The notes below the pieces were generated by a model that was given only the letters and a program-made list of their open reading frames with translations, ran no database searches and had not been told where the DNA came from. Of a stretch of DNA of 64,000 bases, positions 63,408 through 64,000 are shown in pieces. The DNA lies in assembly GCA_034406715.1 (NCBI GenBank), contig CP137865.1:1240001-1304000 (forward strand). Reading direction: 5' to 3'. The first letter of the stretch is position 1. Every line of letters starts with the position of its first letter. The DNA is from Rhodotorula mucilaginosa. Its lineage: Eukaryota; Basidiomycota; Microbotryomycetes; Sporidiobolales; Sporidiobolaceae. A program made the translations under genes and the position numbers.

Positions 63408-63675
63408 ACGAGAAGCGCCACAAGAACGTCGCCGTTCACTGCTCGCCGGCCTTCCGAGTCGAAGTTGGCGACAACGTTACCGTCGGCCAGTGCCGTCCTC
63501 TCTCGAAGACTGTCCGCTTCAACGTCCTGCGTGTTTCGAAGTCGAAGGCGAAGACTTTCACTCGCTTCTAGACGGTGCGGGACGAGAGGGTCTTTGGTGT
63601 AATCTCGCGTCTTCAAACGTTGCCCTTTCGCGGCCGGAGAGCAGGTTTGCAGAAGCGTCATGCGCTTGCAAGCGG
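63406..63675 (+). repeat. Direct repeat, copy 2: RPS11 exon 3 and its 3' flank
   Basis: Exact copy of 61001-61270. It contains the coding part of the last RPS11 exon (63408-63571, YEKRHKN... to KTFTRF when entered in the same phase) without exons 1 and 2. The two bases before the coding start are AG, so it could serve as a splice acceptor in the same phase. Without an upstream S11 start it is either an orphan exon, an alternative terminal exon or an assembly product. Confidence 0.9.
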
Positions 63676-63857
63676 GTTGGTGAAGTTGGCCTCCCCTTAC
63701 AACACACGACCGCGATTTCCGCCCATGCTCTGTCGATTCTTGGCGTCGCTGTGCTGCTTTTGACGGCTTTGATGCCAAAGCATCGGTGGCGCTGTCGCGA
63801 CTATAAAACTGAAACGCAGTGTCCGCTTGAAATAGAAGTCACCGACTCGAAGGCAAG

Positions 63858-63975
63858 TCATCGAAAGCGACCCCCGGCAGCATAGTCGTCGGAAGCGTCT
63901 GAGCCAGATGTTACAGCAAGGAGCTTACATGGCGCGCACAGGTAGAGCAAGCAGCTTTGCGTGCAGACGGTGCAC
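63858..63975 (-). CDS. Probable last exon of a gene beyond the right edge, Cys-rich
   Basis: On the minus strand, CTGAC followed by gctttcag ends at 63976, after which a frame of 38 codons runs to a TGA at 63860-63858. It begins CTVCTQSCLLYLCAPC, a dense Cys pattern, and ends SDASDDYAAGGRFR. The pattern could be a zinc-binding or membrane-proximal Cys motif. Upstream exons lie outside the window. It may also be chance, given its shortness. Confidence 0.3.
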
Positions 63976-64000
63976 CTGAAAGCAGCGCCGTCGGTCAGCG

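Noticed and set aside
63406-63675. Processed (reverse-transcribed) copy of RPS11
   Set aside because: A retrocopy should include exon 2 joined to exon 3 and often a poly-A tract; neither is present.

Overview
The window is eukaryotic nuclear DNA, most likely from a basidiomycete yeast of the Rhodotorula / Rhodosporidium / Sporobolomyces type (Microbotryomycetes). This rests on high GC, genes split by many introns of roughly 50-90 bases, GT-rich donors (gtgcgt, gtgagt, gtacgt), a CTGAC branch site shortly before most acceptors, dense packing on both strands, and protein families typical of fungi. The genus is an inference. I see no tRNA or rRNA gene, CRISPR array, transposon, LTR element or viral relic.

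Layout, left to right. SEC10 (exocyst, minus, cut by the left edge) and SMC5 (plus) share a 210-base promoter. Then come NAA10, GRR1 (minus), and a Reb1/TTF1-like Myb protein divergent from GRR1. A gap at 16.5-17.8 kb holds only a broken-looking leader. It is followed by a secreted barwin/expansin-like protein, a BTG/Tob protein (minus) divergent from malic enzyme, a bestrophin-like channel (minus), a GAF hybrid histidine kinase (minus), an O-fucosyltransferase-like type II membrane protein (minus), a methyltransferase, ATG7, NAA30, an unclassified gene (minus) divergent from NOP14, another unclassified gene, VAC14 (minus) divergent from AFG1, a large unclassified coiled-coil-type protein, ITPA/HAM1 (minus) divergent from a mitochondrial lipoate ligase, and RPS11.

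The right end (61-64 kb) is the odd part. The last coding exon of RPS11 plus 104 bases of its 3' flank (61001-61270) recurs without one mismatch at 63406-63675. The copy begins at the splice-acceptor junction. Between the copies lie traces of two unfamiliar spliced genes. A Cys-rich exon runs toward the right edge.

The genes are housekeeping and signalling genes and do not form a biosynthetic or defence cluster. Functional themes that recur without being linked are vacuole and autophagy (ATG7, VAC14), N-terminal acetylation (NAA10, NAA30), nucleolus and ribosome (NOP14, RPS11, the Reb1-like factor) and mitochondrial metabolism (malic enzyme, AFG1, lipoate ligase). Positions of CDS features span from start to stop codon with introns included. 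The number of GC-AG introns (three, in two genes about 10 kb apart) and the RPS11 exon duplication are the observations most worth checking.
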